64,000 nucleotides of DNA from a bacterium (GCA_016708315.1 JADJGC010000015.1:1-64000); one strand, 5' to 3'. Shown: positions 8,262 to 17,956, counted from the first letter of the stretch. Numbers and translations are program-made. The notes: generated from the sequence alone by a model not told the origin.

Positions 8262-10430
8262 TTACTTCGCTGTAAGGAAGTATGCACGCGAGTCGAGTGT
8301 CGAAAGTGTAAAGTAAAGCCCTTCATGCAGCTCTTCTGCAGTCGTGAGGATCTCTTCATTCGTGAAGATGTCAACCATCCGAACTTTACTCCCCTTCATA
8401 CCAAATGCCTTTAGATCAACCTGGACAACGACCTTAGTCGGCATGACGCGCGAACGGCGGAATATCTGGCTCGGCATCGAATTCAGTATGTAAAGCATCG
8501 AGCCCTTCTCGCCTTTGTGCAAGAAAACGCGAACGTTGGGGTGTGAAGTCTGAATCGGAAACTTTACGCCGAGATCTTCAAGGATGTTGTGCAGGAAATT
8601 CACCTTCATGTGATTTCCTTGCGAAGAAATATCGAACGTCAGCAGTATGATCTGACCCTTGAACTTGTTAATCACCAACCCGATGTTTTTCTTGGTATAA
8701 GTTGCAAGCTTCTTCGACTTGCGAGCGGTTGTGTTGATTGAACCGAAGACGTAGCTTGGGAACTTGTCCTTGCTTGTGATAACAGTGCCAATCTTGCCCA
8801 AAGCCTGTGTCTTGCAATTGATAGCATTGGCAAGAACTTCACACTTGCCGAGATCGGAATTGAATCGAGGCAGTAAGCCGACAAGAATTAGATTGGTCCC
8901 TTCCTTGGCTTTCTCAACCAAGAATTCCTGCTTCTCTTCATCCATGATCTCCGTAATCGGAACGATCAAGTGCTTGATTCCTTCAAATGAAGCCGGGCTG
9001 TCTAAATCAGGAATGATGAAATCTTGCTTGATTCGATCTAAGTCGCGGCCAATCTCCGGCATCGTGAATTCATTCAGAGTCTGAACATAACCGAATGGAC
9101 CGGCATCCTCAAACAACGAAACCCAGTTGTTCAACCGATAAGCTGCCATACCGATTGTCGCCGGCTGTGTAAAGGCACCGACATCGATAGTCGTCAACGA
9201 AGTCATGTACTTGCGTACTACCTCGAACGACTCCTGAATTGTTCCATCAAGAGCCAACGGCGAGTCATACCAATGATCGGTCTCGACAAACTTGTAAGTG
9301 TTGACACCCTTAATGCCACCAGCCAGACTCAGCGTCAAAATATACTTGGTAGCATCAGCCGTGATCGGGAAATGCTTTTTGGTCGTGTTAAAATCGGTCG
9401 TCTGATTGCCAAGCGAAATCGCCGAAGCCCACGGGAATTCCGAGTTGGCGCGCAAGTAACGTACCTTCTGAAGCATCGCCGTTGAAGAACTATCCCAAGT
9501 GATCTGGATGGTCGGGAAAATCTCACCTTCGGAAGATACAATCGGCGTCATTGGCGCCTGGCACGATTTGTGGAAAGCCAAGGTCTGATAGAACAGCGGC
9601 TCGCACTGGAAGCTCTTATAGAGGTCGACCATGTGCGTCGCATTTTCATTTATGACATATTCCTTGAACCGATACCAATCCATCAACTTCGTGAAGGAGA
9701 CGTCCTTGGCAATAATGAAGTCCTTGGGTGGTTTCACGTCCGTGAACTCAGTAGCCGACTCTCCATAGGCAGCATTGAGACTCTTGACGTCGCCGTATCG
9801 CTTCTCGAGAAATTGAGGATACAGCACACCTGTAACGTGCGGATTGTAATCCGACTTCCAAGGATATGGATCGCCGCCGAAATAGGAGCCTGAGTCGAGT
9901 TCAACCAGGAACAAGGGTCCGCGCGGATAGATGTAATTCTTGATAATTTCCGTAAGGCCGTTGATGTAGTGCTTGACGAAATTCTGCATCTTGGGATGCG
10001 ACATCGACGGATAATGGAACTCGGGGAGTCCATTTGCCATCTGTGTCTGCGTGATGGCTCCGCGCGAGTCGCAGGAGAAAATCTCCGGATGCTTATTCAA
10101 GAAGGGCGGCATTCCTCCGTTTGGAAGCTCTGAGAAAACGACCGGTCCCGGTCGTAGAAGGATCTTAAATCCGAATTCTCGGGCCAGCTCGATAAAGACG
10201 ATTAGGTCTTTGGCTTGGTCTGTAAATCCGGAGAAATCGAACTCGCGGTGACTGTCTTCATGGAGGGACCACGGTATCGCCGTGGATATCATACGGAAAC
10301 CAGCGCGTCGTATGCGCTCGAAGCAGATCGACCAATATCGTTTATTTACCCTAAAGTACTGTATTTCAACAGCGTAGGGCAAATATTCTTCTTTGCCAAT
10401 CGTGAATTTATGTCCAGTTACTGCTATCAT
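8262..10430 (-). CDS. GH35-like (beta-galactosidase-type) glycoside hydrolase with altered acid/base site
   Basis: The 722-aa protein begins with a TIM barrel of the GH35/GH42 clan. ISTAIPWSLHE (about 48-58), FDFSGF (64-69), ILLRPGPVVFSELPNGGMP (90-108) and GPLFLVELDSGSYFGG (171-186) align with GH35 signatures. The nucleophile position is kept as E331 in ANSEFPWA. At the acid/base position GH35 enzymes have NEYGSY; here the sequence is LDSGSY, so D179 replaces the usual Glu. The C-terminal 350 residues include a Rossmann-like segment (LIVPITEIMDEEKQEFLVEKAKEG) resembling a GH42-type trimerisation domain, then beta-sandwich material. There is no signal peptide, so it probably acts in the cytoplasm on short oligosaccharides. 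It could instead be an inactive or altered-specificity enzyme. It is monocistronic with its own promoter. Confidence 0.75.
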   Translation of the reverse strand: MIAVTGHKFTIGKEEYLPYAVEIQYFRVNKRYWSICFERIRRAGFRMISTAIPWSLHEDSHREFDFSGFTDQAKDLIVFIELAREFGFKILLRPGPVVFSELPNGGMPPFLNKHPEIFSCDSRGAITQTQMANGLPEFHYPSMSHPKMQNFVKHYINGLTEIIKNYIYPRGPLFLVELDSGSYFGGDPYPWKSDYNPHVTGVLYPQFLEKRYGDVKSLNAAYGESATEFTDVKPPKDFIIAKDVSFTKLMDWYRFKEYVINENATHMVDLYKSFQCEPLFYQTLAFHKSCQAPMTPIVSSEGEIFPTIQITWDSSSTAMLQKVRYLRANSEFPWASAISLGNQTTDFNTTKKHFPITADATKYILTLSLAGGIKGVNTYKFVETDHWYDSPLALDGTIQESFEVVRKYMTSLTTIDVGAFTQPATIGMAAYRLNNWVSLFEDAGPFGYVQTLNEFTMPEIGRDLDRIKQDFIIPDLDSPASFEGIKHLIVPITEIMDEEKQEFLVEKAKEGTNLILVGLLPRFNSDLGKCEVLANAINCKTQALGKIGTVITSKDKFPSYVFGSINTTARKSKKLATYTKKNIGLVINKFKGQIILLTFDISSQGNHMKVNFLHNILEDLGVKFPIQTSHPNVRVFLHKGEKGSMLYILNSMPSQIFRRSRVMPTKVVVQVDLKAFGMKGSKVRMVDIFTNEEILTTAEELHEGLYFTLSTLDSRAYFLTAK

Positions 10431-10447
10431 GCCCTTAGCGAGGGGTC

Positions 10448-10476
10448 ATAGTAACACATAAACATCGCCAAGTCAA
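10448..10476 (-). promoter_or_regulatory. Promoter of the GH35-like gene
   Basis: TTGACT (10471-10476), 17 bp, TACTAT (10448-10453) on the minus strand. The predicted start near 10441 leaves a leader of only about 11 nt, with a short AAGG before the ATG at 10430. Confidence 0.5.
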
Positions 10477-10564
10477 TCAAATAATAGCAAAAGGTGAATA
10501 TTCCTTTAAGGTATTGCCGTACAGACCATTACCAAACAAGACGATGTTAGTGGCTATAAACAAA

Positions 10565-10594
10565 AAGCCCTCCGCGGCGAACCGCAGAGGGCTT
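10565..10594 (-). terminator. Rho-independent terminator of the 10616-11491 gene
   Basis: A 13-bp stem with one mismatch (AAGCCCTCCGCGG / CCGCAGAGGGCTT), a CGAA loop and a T-rich tail on the minus strand, 22 bp after the stop codon. Confidence 0.85.
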
Positions 10595-10615
10595 AATATC
10601 AAGTCCCCAAGAGAC

Positions 10616-11491
10616 TTACTTCATCAGCATCATCTTCTTGGTTTCAGTAAAGTCATTTGCAGTCATTCTGTAGAGGTAAATACCCGACGCGACGGCCGAG
10701 CCGCGATCATCGGTACCATCCCAATCAACGCGCTTGTTGCCAGCGGTCAAATACTCGTCAACTAGCGTTTTCACCTTCTGACCAAGAATGTTGAAAACTT
10801 CAATCTTGGTCTTGGCTGCTGTCGGAAGAGCGAAATCTATTGACGTCGTCGGATTAAACGGATTCGGGTTGTTCTGGCTAATTGAGAATGCTTCCGGGAG
10901 CACCGGTCCGTCAAACTCCTGCACGGGCAATCTTACGTCCGCGTTAGTCGGCGAATTGACAAATTCGGGACAGATGTCATTAGCGCCAGTTTCATCAGAG
11001 ATTAAAAAGCGACCAGCAGGGCCAAACTTGGCAGAGTCTAAGCTGATGACATCCGCAGTAGCCCCTGCTTTCACTTGGAACCAAATGTCCCAAATTTTAA
11101 CCGCCACATTTCCTGTGTTTGCCGGAAATGGACTACTTGGATCAAACGAGACTACTCCAGGACCAATTATGCTCAGTGTTGTGTCAGTTCTATAAATCTG
11201 TCTCTGAAAACCTAAAGTAACAAAATCTGGGTTAAAAGCCATCTTGTAGTAACGAATATTGGTCCCGCTCCACTTAATCCCGAGCGACATACCCAGAACT
11301 GGACTATCAGAGTACATATATATCGGCACCGCAAATGTGTCACCCGGCGTCACAACTGGAACCACAACTGGGCCAACACGCACCGTATCCCTAGCACCGG
11401 GATCTGTGCCGCATGGTTCTTGTCCAAATGCTGCGAACAACGGCAGCGTTAGAAAAACGGCAACCAATGCCATAAACAATTTGCTTTTCAT
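10616..11491 (-). CDS. Secreted cohesin-like protein with T9SS-type C-terminal sorting domain
   Basis: The ATG at 11491 lies 5 nt after AGGAGG; an in-frame TTG 21 bases earlier is less likely. The 291-aa protein has a signal peptide (about 1-22) and a cohesin-like beta-sandwich (about 35-190). That domain has the pattern of a cohesin: separated strands, VTPGDTFAVPIYMYSD, then a later WDIWFQVKAGA strand. It ends with a FlgD-like/T9SS type A sorting domain (about 203-291; NNPNPFNPTTSIDF, VFNILGQKVKTL, ASGIYLYRM, ETKKMMLMK). Such C-termini direct export across the outer membrane in T9SS bacteria; in this lineage that is inferred by homology only. It carries no dockerin, so it could be a surface partner for dockerin proteins. 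Confidence 0.75.
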   Translation of the reverse strand: MKSKLFMALVAVFLTLPLFAAFGQEPCGTDPGARDTVRVGPVVVPVVTPGDTFAVPIYMYSDSPVLGMSLGIKWSGTNIRYYKMAFNPDFVTLGFQRQIYRTDTTLSIIGPGVVSFDPSSPFPANTGNVAVKIWDIWFQVKAGATADVISLDSAKFGPAGRFLISDETGANDICPEFVNSPTNADVRLPVQEFDGPVLPEAFSISQNNPNPFNPTTSIDFALPTAAKTKIEVFNILGQKVKTLVDEYLTAGNKRVDWDGTDDRGSAVASGIYLYRMTANDFTETKKMMLMK

Positions 11492-11623
11492 GTTACCTCC
11501 TATCAAGGTCAATCAATCTAAATTCTTGTCCAATAGTGCGTCGCATGTGCAAGTCTCGCAATCCGTGTTAGAAATGTACAGGCTACTACCTATAACACAC
11601 AAATGCAGACGCAAAGTTCCAGC

Positions 11624-11652
11624 TATATATCCAGTTAAAGATGTCAAGTCAA
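11624..11652 (-). promoter_or_regulatory. Promoter of the cohesin-like gene at 10616-11491
   Basis: TTGACT (11647-11652), 17 bp, TATATA (11624-11629) on the minus strand, about 125 nt before the ATG. Confidence 0.45.
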
Positions 11653-11763
11653 CTTATTTTTAGCAACATAAAAAATCGAATTTGCCCGTCTCTTTCGCAC
11701 TTATGCCCACACGTCACAGACATGTCACAAGTGCTGCAAAGCCGCTTATTAATCCAATTTTGC

Positions 11764-14115
11764 TCATTGCGGCGGAGGCGGGCCCCCACTGAAGATGTGA
11801 GCAATCAAGTACACGGCATCCGAGATATTGACTACTGTGCTGGCATCGGCATCGCCATTATAAACCGGTGGTGCAGCTCCGCCACTGAAGATGTAGTTGA
11901 TGAGGTAAACAGGATCGCTCACACTCAGCACACCATCGACGTTAGCATCTCCGCGAAGCCCTCCAGCGACATTCAACGTCCCGGGAATAATCGCCGGAGC
12001 ATAACTTCCCACGGGCGTGTTAATCGTGAATAACAGCGTGGAGTAGCGCGTAGTATCAACGAGATTCAAGCCAACCAGCGGCGGTGTAGCATTGTACCGG
12101 AAGTACATCCGAAAAAGCGTACCGTCACCCTCTGGTATGCCGCCGTCATTGTCAGTAAATTGCAGCGTGAATCGCTTGCTGGAAGGATCATTGGATGCGG
12201 TGGACTTTGATGTAAAATCGGCTGCTCGTGTTCCGACGTATGATACCGAATCCAATGTGATATTCATGTTGCCTGCATAAGTTACCGGCAAACGCAATGA
12301 GGTTATCGGAGCGAAATTCTTCAATCTTACGTCACATACCAACGGATCGCCAGCGTCACCGTTAAATCCTACAAACTCTATTGAATCCGCATGAACGATC
12401 ACGAAGGACGGCATATACTCTGTCGCCTCGCCTTCCGGGCCGGTAATTCGAAGACTGACATCATAAGTGCCGGGAGTCGTATATTCATGCATCGCATTCT
12501 GGCCGGCGGCGCTGTCGCCATCGCCAAAGAACCACATCCACGTGTTTACGACCGAGGCTGAACTTCCGTTGAAGCTCACCGACAATGGAGCAGAACCAAT
12601 CTGGACATCGGCAGAAGCGGTCGCCGAGAACAAGGATTGCAGTGCCGTAAAGGCGTTAATTCTGCCGGTGCCAAGCATACCAATGTAACTTGGATTCTGA
12701 GCGTCGATATTGTCGGTCGATGCGACAATCAAGTCGCGCACTTCTGAAGAACTCAAACCAGGAACGCGCGAGCGAATCAAACCTGCCAAGCCGGCGACGT
12801 GCGGCGATGCCATTGAAGTACCGCTCAAGAATCCATAGGTAGCACTGCCGTGGTTGGAATAAGTCGAGTTGATGCTGGAACCGGGCGCCGATACGTCAAC
12901 CCATGTGCCATAATTCGAGAAGGAAGATTTCGCACCGGTAGAAGTGACTGATGCGACAGCCAACACATCTGTGCGCGCCGCAAGGTAACTTGCTGTGGTG
13001 TTGCCGCTGTTCCCTGAAGAAGTGACCACAACCATGCCATTGGCAATCGCATTGTCCACTGCGGCAGAAATACCGCCGGAATTGGAAGATCCCCAACTGC
13101 AATTGACTGCCGTCACGCCAAGTTGCGTCGCATAGTTGAATGCTTGCGCGGCAAAATCCATCCGTACATAACCGGTCTCACCACCGGACGAGTTGGCCTG
13201 AGACCAACCGATTCGCAGCGGCACAACCCGGCAACCGCCCGTCGGAGTCCAACCTCCTGCCACCCCGGCTACACCAATTGAGTTGTTGGTAATTGCTGCC
13301 ATTGTGCCGGCAGTATGAGTGCCATGCCCGTTAAAATCCATTGGATTGTTGTCCGGTGTTCCGCCGTCTTCACCCGACCATTGACCGGTCACATCAACCC
13401 AGTCCCAGCCGCGGATGTCATCGACGTATCCGTTGCCATCATCATCTTCGTTTTCGAATCCGTTATACTCCGCCCAGTTGATCCAGACGTTTCCGTTGAT
13501 ATAAGGTGACGCTCCCGCCAAATCGGGATGCTGCCACTGTACACCGGTGTCCATTGCTCCTACGAGAATTGAACTGTCACCGCTTTCAATATCCCAGGCT
13601 TCCGGCGCATCAATATCTCGGTCATTTGCCTGGTGCAGACCCCACAGCCCGCTGAACGAAGCATCATTGGGAGTTGCATCAATCGGATGAACTCCGACCT
13701 TTTCGACTCCAGCAACCTGGTCGAGCGCCGCAAACTCCTTGAAGGCATCGTCAAGACTTAGAGTCGTGTCGAAAGTAACTCGGTAGTAGCCTGAAAGATC
13801 TTGGTCACCGCGTGACAGCGATTTTTCTGTCTGGACAAACATCTTCTCAAGAGCATTAACCCGATAGGTGTTGAATAGCGCATCTACAGCGGAGAACCCG
13901 GTTTGCGGATTCTGCTTATCAACTGAAAAAGAAGATCTGGAGTAATCATCGGAGAATTTGATTACCAATACACCCTTGGCATACCACCAATCTCCGCCGG
14001 TGCTTCCGTCCGGTTGAACGACGGCGCTGACTGGCTGTCCGATCATCAGCAATAAGATCGCAATTAGTAAAATGCTTTTGCAACGGGCAATGACAGTCGT
14101 CGGGGAAAAGTCCAT
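11764..14115 (-). CDS. Secreted subtilisin-family (S8) protease with PKD, cohesin-like and dockerin domains
   Basis: The ATG at 14115 follows GAAGGAG by 6 nt. The frame extends 52 codons upstream, but that extension crosses the predicted promoter. The 783-aa protein has a signal peptide (about 1-31), a propeptide-like region (about 45-145) and a subtilase domain (about 155-480). The catalytic residues are D189 in GAMDTGVQ, H264 in NGHGTHTAG and S434 in SGTSMASPHVAG, with the oxyanion Asn at N369. A PKD domain follows (WMWFFGDGDSAAG) and then a cohesin-like sandwich. The C-terminal dockerin pair (RGDANVDGVLSVSDPV and NGDADASTVVNISDAV) ends in GGPPPPQ, without the Cys-Pro end of its relatives. 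The likely role is extracellular protein degradation, with the enzyme retained through its dockerin. Confidence 0.9.
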   Translation of the reverse strand: MDFSPTTVIARCKSILLIAILLLMIGQPVSAVVQPDGSTGGDWWYAKGVLVIKFSDDYSRSSFSVDKQNPQTGFSAVDALFNTYRVNALEKMFVQTEKSLSRGDQDLSGYYRVTFDTTLSLDDAFKEFAALDQVAGVEKVGVHPIDATPNDASFSGLWGLHQANDRDIDAPEAWDIESGDSSILVGAMDTGVQWQHPDLAGASPYINGNVWINWAEYNGFENEDDDGNGYVDDIRGWDWVDVTGQWSGEDGGTPDNNPMDFNGHGTHTAGTMAAITNNSIGVAGVAGGWTPTGGCRVVPLRIGWSQANSSGGETGYVRMDFAAQAFNYATQLGVTAVNCSWGSSNSGGISAAVDNAIANGMVVVTSSGNSGNTTASYLAARTDVLAVASVTSTGAKSSFSNYGTWVDVSAPGSSINSTYSNHGSATYGFLSGTSMASPHVAGLAGLIRSRVPGLSSSEVRDLIVASTDNIDAQNPSYIGMLGTGRINAFTALQSLFSATASADVQIGSAPLSVSFNGSSASVVNTWMWFFGDGDSAAGQNAMHEYTTPGTYDVSLRITGPEGEATEYMPSFVIVHADSIEFVGFNGDAGDPLVCDVRLKNFAPITSLRLPVTYAGNMNITLDSVSYVGTRAADFTSKSTASNDPSSKRFTLQFTDNDGGIPEGDGTLFRMYFRYNATPPLVGLNLVDTTRYSTLLFTINTPVGSYAPAIIPGTLNVAGGLRGDANVDGVLSVSDPVYLINYIFSGGAAPPVYNGDADASTVVNISDAVYLIAHIFSGGPPPPQ

Positions 14116-14182
14116 GAACGGCTCCTTCGGGTATTCCAAGAATGTGATGTCTATCAACGGTTTTAATCTGCCCCAACATTTG

Positions 14183-14211
14183 AATATAGCCACCATTGAC
14201 CAAAAAGTCAA
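14183..14211 (-). promoter_or_regulatory. Promoter of the subtilase gene
   Basis: TTGACT (14206-14211), 17 bp, TATATT (14183-14188) on the minus strand, about 60 nt before the ATG at 14115. Confidence 0.6.
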
Positions 14212-14262
14212 CCGTAGATACGCACTCAGAAGGTCGCCGGGGATATTCTGGCCACAAATAAG

Positions 14263-14294
14263 AAGCCGCACCTGACCGAAGTCAAGTGCGGCTT
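14263..14294 (-). terminator. Hairpin terminator after the sialidase-like dockerin gene
   Basis: A perfect 9-bp stem (AAGCCGCAC / GTGCGGCTT) about 50 bp after the stop at 14345, with a T-rich but interrupted tail on the minus strand. Confidence 0.65.
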
Positions 14295-14344
14295 ACTTTA
14301 TGATTCATCCAATGTGATTACTCACATCAGAATATGATCACAAA

Positions 14345-17300
14345 TTACGGGCAGAACGGAGCCGGACCACCGCCGAAGATGTGGGCGATCAAGTACACGG
14401 CGTCAGAAATGCTGATACCGCCGCTACCATTGGCGTCGCCAAGACACGGCTGAGCCGGGGCCGGGCCACCACCAAAGATGTGGGCGATAATGTACACGGC
14501 GTCAGAGATGCTGAAGCCGCCGCTGTTGTTGGCGTCACCGCATAGGCAAGCCGAGCAGATATCAGCATTCGGAGCAAGACCAAGTCCGCAAAGGAACTCT
14601 TGGGCCTTGTTCAATGACGCTGTCACGCCGACCAAACCACCTGCACGAGTACCAGCAATAACTACCACAAATCTGGCAGTATCGTTGGTCGCGCCATTGA
14701 TGGTCAGATCGCGATGGATCAGGACACCACCGCTCAAGTCTTCAGCAACGCCAGAATACAGGCGGTACGTGCCTTGAGTGAGGGTTTCCGTGATTGCCCA
14801 AATTGAGTCGTTATCATATCCGTTGTCCGGATAGATGTATGTCGGGTTGTCAAGTACCCAACCGCCGACGATGTCATTGCCATCATTTCTGTAGGCAGCG
14901 GTGGCACCGTAGCGGGCTTCGCTACCGACCGACCAGGCACCTCTCTGCCATACGGCAGCAAGGCTAGGAATCGATCCAGCAGTGTTATCAGAAGCTGAGT
15001 CTGACGGAATATCCCAATCGGTGTAGTAAGCAAGGCTAACATTGCTTATGGTGCCGGCTGGATTCTTGGGTCCCTTGTACACTTTGAACTGGCCAACATA
15101 GAAGTCGCCGCTGTCCGGGTGCTTGGAGGTATACCAATTAACGTCAAAGCCAATAGTGGAGTCGCGGTTGACACCCTTACCAGTGGCTCTTCTGTAGGTA
15201 CCAAAGGAGGTTGAGTCGATCGTCATGCCGGCGGTCGCCGCGTAGGTGTAACCATACGGGTTCGTTCCGGTCGGGGCGCCGACGCCGCCGAAGGTCGAAT
15301 AGCTCAGATTCAATACGTCGTTACCAATAATCAGGTGACCTTCATAGAGGTAGCTGGTATCCGCGTGGTCTGCGAAGTAGTTGAACATTCTACCGGCGAC
15401 GTTAGCCGAGACTTGCGAAGCCTGGTTGACGTTCAACTGGTTGATGTTCGTACGAAGTGCAGAGTTCTGCGGAAGGTGGAACGGATTGAAGTTATACAAA
15501 CTAACCGGGATCGAGGTAACCGCCATGGCACCCTTATCAGGTGTGGTGTAGGTCACGTCGATTGTTCCCTGATAGAGACCCTGCGTGCCCGGACCCGTGA
15601 TACGAGCCTGGAATACGGAGGTGTTGGTACAGCCAGCCGGGCAAACGCCAGCAGACGGACCAACCGGGAACGTGATGAAACCGCCGGTGGCAGTCACTGA
15701 CCAATTGGCAGCGCTGTTACCGGAGTTCGACAAGGTGATGTTCTCGTTCTTGATCTGTCCCGGAGTAGTGGTGTACGGATACACATACTCAGCCGGGGTG
15801 GCGCCAAGGCTGACAAATGATGTCATGGAGAAACAGCCGACGGAGATGTTCTTAATCGGGCTGTTGGTCCAGGTGCCTTCGGTCTGAACGATACCACCAG
15901 CATCAGTATCTTCAACATACTGGATGCGCAGTGAGTCGGTCACGTACATGGCGGATGATGACCAATGCTCTGATTTGCAGGTACCCGCGGCGCAATTGTG
16001 CGTCGTGGTATTGGTCAAGTTAACCGGAGGACCCCAAGTCAAACCGCTCGAGCTTGAAGCCTGAGCATAAATGTCACCATTCTTGAAAGCGCCGGCTGAC
16101 ACGTCGAAGGTCAACGGATCGGTCTCGTCGCTCTTGAAATAGGTGTAGGTCAGATACAGGATCTTGTTAGCACCAACGGTACACTCACTAAGATTCATCT
16201 TGGCAACGTTCTTCGTCCAAGCGCCGACGTCGCCGGCTGCATCAAAGTGATTAGCATCGATGGCAAGACTGATGCACTGGCCGCAATCATCCCAGTGACG
16301 AAGCTTGGCAGCCTGTGATGACACAGTACCGGCAACTGAGTCAAAGGTCGGAGCGTTCCATGCAACATGGAGACAGCCGTCTGCAGTGTACATGGCATCG
16401 CAATCGGTGTATGCGCGCTCAAGCTCGGCGCCGGTGTACTCCGTGATATTTACCAATGCTCCCCAGGTGTTACCCAGGTTGCTTGATTCACGATAGACAA
16501 CGTCACCGTTATGCTGCTGAATACCGCCGGTGAAGGCCTGATCCTTCGAACGGATGTAGACAATCGCTACATTGTTCGAGTTCGGGTCTTGGGCGATAAC
16601 AGGAGTGATATTATCAGTTGAGTCAATCCAGAATCCGCAAGTCGGACCGCTGGCAGTGATACCGTTGTTGGAACGATAGTAAACCAGGGACTGAACGTCA
16701 GTGGTCGTGGTCGGGCTTTCGCTGGCGACCGCATGGACGATAGCATTGGCGCCATCATTGTCGACGGCGCAGATCGGCCAAATATACGGACCTTCGAGAG
16801 CATCTGAACCGCTAACGATTGCTTGACAGTTGGCAGCCGGGAAGGCCCAAGTCGAGAACGAAGCGGCGCCGAGCGCGAAGTCGCGGCCGGTCTTGGTTCC
16901 GCCACCAGCGACGTTATGGAAAATCACCACCGGGACGTTAGCAATCGAGCTAAATCCGATGTTAGTATAGCCGCTACCGGTTGAGCCTTCAAGATCGGCG
17001 ACGTTTGCCACAGTCGCAGTTCCGAGCTGATAGCCATAATATTCGGCTACACGGTTCGCCGTGCTTGCACCCGGCAGAACCATCCAAACGTTGTGAACCC
17101 AGCCGCCGCCGACAGCAATTTGGCGACCCATGGAACCGTTGTGCTGGTAATCCTGATAGGTAGCACCGATGGTATAGATACCGTCAGGGCTAAATCCAAG
17201 TGCTTGAGGAGGTGTCTGAGTGCCGGGTTTGCCGATGGAAGGATCATACGATACTTCTTCAGCACCGGCGATTGGTAGAGCTGGTATATCGCTCACCAGA

Positions 17301-17419
17301 TCGCGAGGGTCGACGCCATTGTGTGATGCTTTCGTGGCCTTAGCCGCGAATGCCGTCACATTTGCGATCGACAACAGGAATAACGCGAGAACAAACAACA
17401 GAGAAAGCTTTCTCGTCAT
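14345..17419 (-). CDS. Secreted sialidase-fold (BNR-type) protein with dockerin pair
   Basis: The 1,024-aa protein starts 7 nt after AAGGAG. A signal peptide (about 1-26) precedes a six-bladed, sialidase-superfamily-like propeller (about 80-560). It has Asp-box-like turns such as SNLGNTWGALVNIT and SSSGLTWGPPVNLT. An Ig-like segment follows (about 570-650, SNSGNSAANWSVT), then a beta domain of unknown type (about 670-940). The C-terminus is a dockerin pair (CGDANNSGGFSISDAV and LGDANGSGGISISDAV) ending in APFCP. The dockerin is almost identical in protein sequence to that of the 44641-45585 gene. No sialidase catalytic set (Arg triad, Tyr/Glu) can be assigned, so binding rather than hydrolysis is as likely. 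The gene is preceded by a long leader and a strong promoter. Confidence 0.7.
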   Translation of the reverse strand: MTRKLSLLFVLALFLLSIANVTAFAAKATKASHNGVDPRDLVSDIPALPIAGAEEVSYDPSIGKPGTQTPPQALGFSPDGIYTIGATYQDYQHNGSMGRQIAVGGGWVHNVWMVLPGASTANRVAEYYGYQLGTATVANVADLEGSTGSGYTNIGFSSIANVPVVIFHNVAGGGTKTGRDFALGAASFSTWAFPAANCQAIVSGSDALEGPYIWPICAVDNDGANAIVHAVASESPTTTTDVQSLVYYRSNNGITASGPTCGFWIDSTDNITPVIAQDPNSNNVAIVYIRSKDQAFTGGIQQHNGDVVYRESSNLGNTWGALVNITEYTGAELERAYTDCDAMYTADGCLHVAWNAPTFDSVAGTVSSQAAKLRHWDDCGQCISLAIDANHFDAAGDVGAWTKNVAKMNLSECTVGANKILYLTYTYFKSDETDPLTFDVSAGAFKNGDIYAQASSSSGLTWGPPVNLTNTTTHNCAAGTCKSEHWSSSAMYVTDSLRIQYVEDTDAGGIVQTEGTWTNSPIKNISVGCFSMTSFVSLGATPAEYVYPYTTTPGQIKNENITLSNSGNSAANWSVTATGGFITFPVGPSAGVCPAGCTNTSVFQARITGPGTQGLYQGTIDVTYTTPDKGAMAVTSIPVSLYNFNPFHLPQNSALRTNINQLNVNQASQVSANVAGRMFNYFADHADTSYLYEGHLIIGNDVLNLSYSTFGGVGAPTGTNPYGYTYAATAGMTIDSTSFGTYRRATGKGVNRDSTIGFDVNWYTSKHPDSGDFYVGQFKVYKGPKNPAGTISNVSLAYYTDWDIPSDSASDNTAGSIPSLAAVWQRGAWSVGSEARYGATAAYRNDGNDIVGGWVLDNPTYIYPDNGYDNDSIWAITETLTQGTYRLYSGVAEDLSGGVLIHRDLTINGATNDTARFVVVIAGTRAGGLVGVTASLNKAQEFLCGLGLAPNADICSACLCGDANNSGGFSISDAVYIIAHIFGGGPAPAQPCLGDANGSGGISISDAVYLIAHIFGGGPAPFCP

Positions 17420-17816
17420 GTTCTGCTCCTTTCAGAGAGTGAAAACGTTGCAATTAAATTCCGTGTCTTTCGAACTTACCTAAAGATGTTCTGCTGGTGG
17501 GAGCATCACCTCCTAAATGTTCCTTCAAAAAATTAAGGAAGGTTAGACGATGAATCTTTTTCAACTTTGTCACGTAAACCGTATCAGAACTTTGTGTTGG
17601 TCAGAGTCGATCTACGCACAGACATTGCTGCAACTTCCAATAAAACTGTAGCAACAAATTACGCCTGCGTGCAACTCAAACCTCGAACAAAGTCTAACTT
17701 GCAGACAGTCGGAATGCTACATACAGCTTTTTAGCTTGTGAAGACCTTAAGACCTGTCATGTTTCGACAAAGCCCGAACTTTGCCGTGGAACCGCATAAC
17801 AGTCTCTTCCCGTAAC
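17420..17816 (-). promoter_or_regulatory. Long (about 400 nt) 5' leader of the sialidase-like dockerin gene
   Basis: This stretch lies between the promoter at 17823-17851 and the ATG at 17419. Two hairpins can be drawn. CGGCAAAG / CTTTGTCG is an 8-bp stem with one G-U pair near the 5' end. A 6-7 bp stem around a T-rich loop (TTCCTT / GAAGGAA) lies about 10 nt before an AGGAGGTGAT box at 17505-17514. That box is fully complementary to the usual 16S rRNA tail, and a nine-codon ORF (17480-17506) begins 2 nt after its AGGAGG part. No known riboswitch class is recognised. Confidence 0.4.
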
Positions 17817-17822
17817 ACCATA

Positions 17823-17851
17823 AGTATAGAATTTTAAGCCGATTCTGTCAA
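17823..17851 (-). promoter_or_regulatory. Strong sigma-70 promoter for the leader and gene at 14345-17419
   Basis: TTGACA (17846-17851), 17 bp, TATACT (17823-17828) on the minus strand. Expected transcription start near 17816. Confidence 0.65.
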
Positions 17852-17927
17852 CTCTTTTTTGCTCGGAATCGGTCTGGATAACGCCGTTTTGGGGCCATTG
17901 CGCAGCCCATTTTTGCCCCTAAAAAGC

Positions 17928-17956
17928 TCAAGCGGACCCTTGAAGGATCCGCTTGA
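17928..17956 (-). terminator. Rho-independent terminator of the 1,950-aa repeat protein gene
   Basis: A 12-bp stem with one mismatch (TCAAGCGGACCC / GGATCCGCTTGA) and a 5-nt loop, followed by GC and five T on the minus strand, 30 bp after the stop at 17988. Confidence 0.88.
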
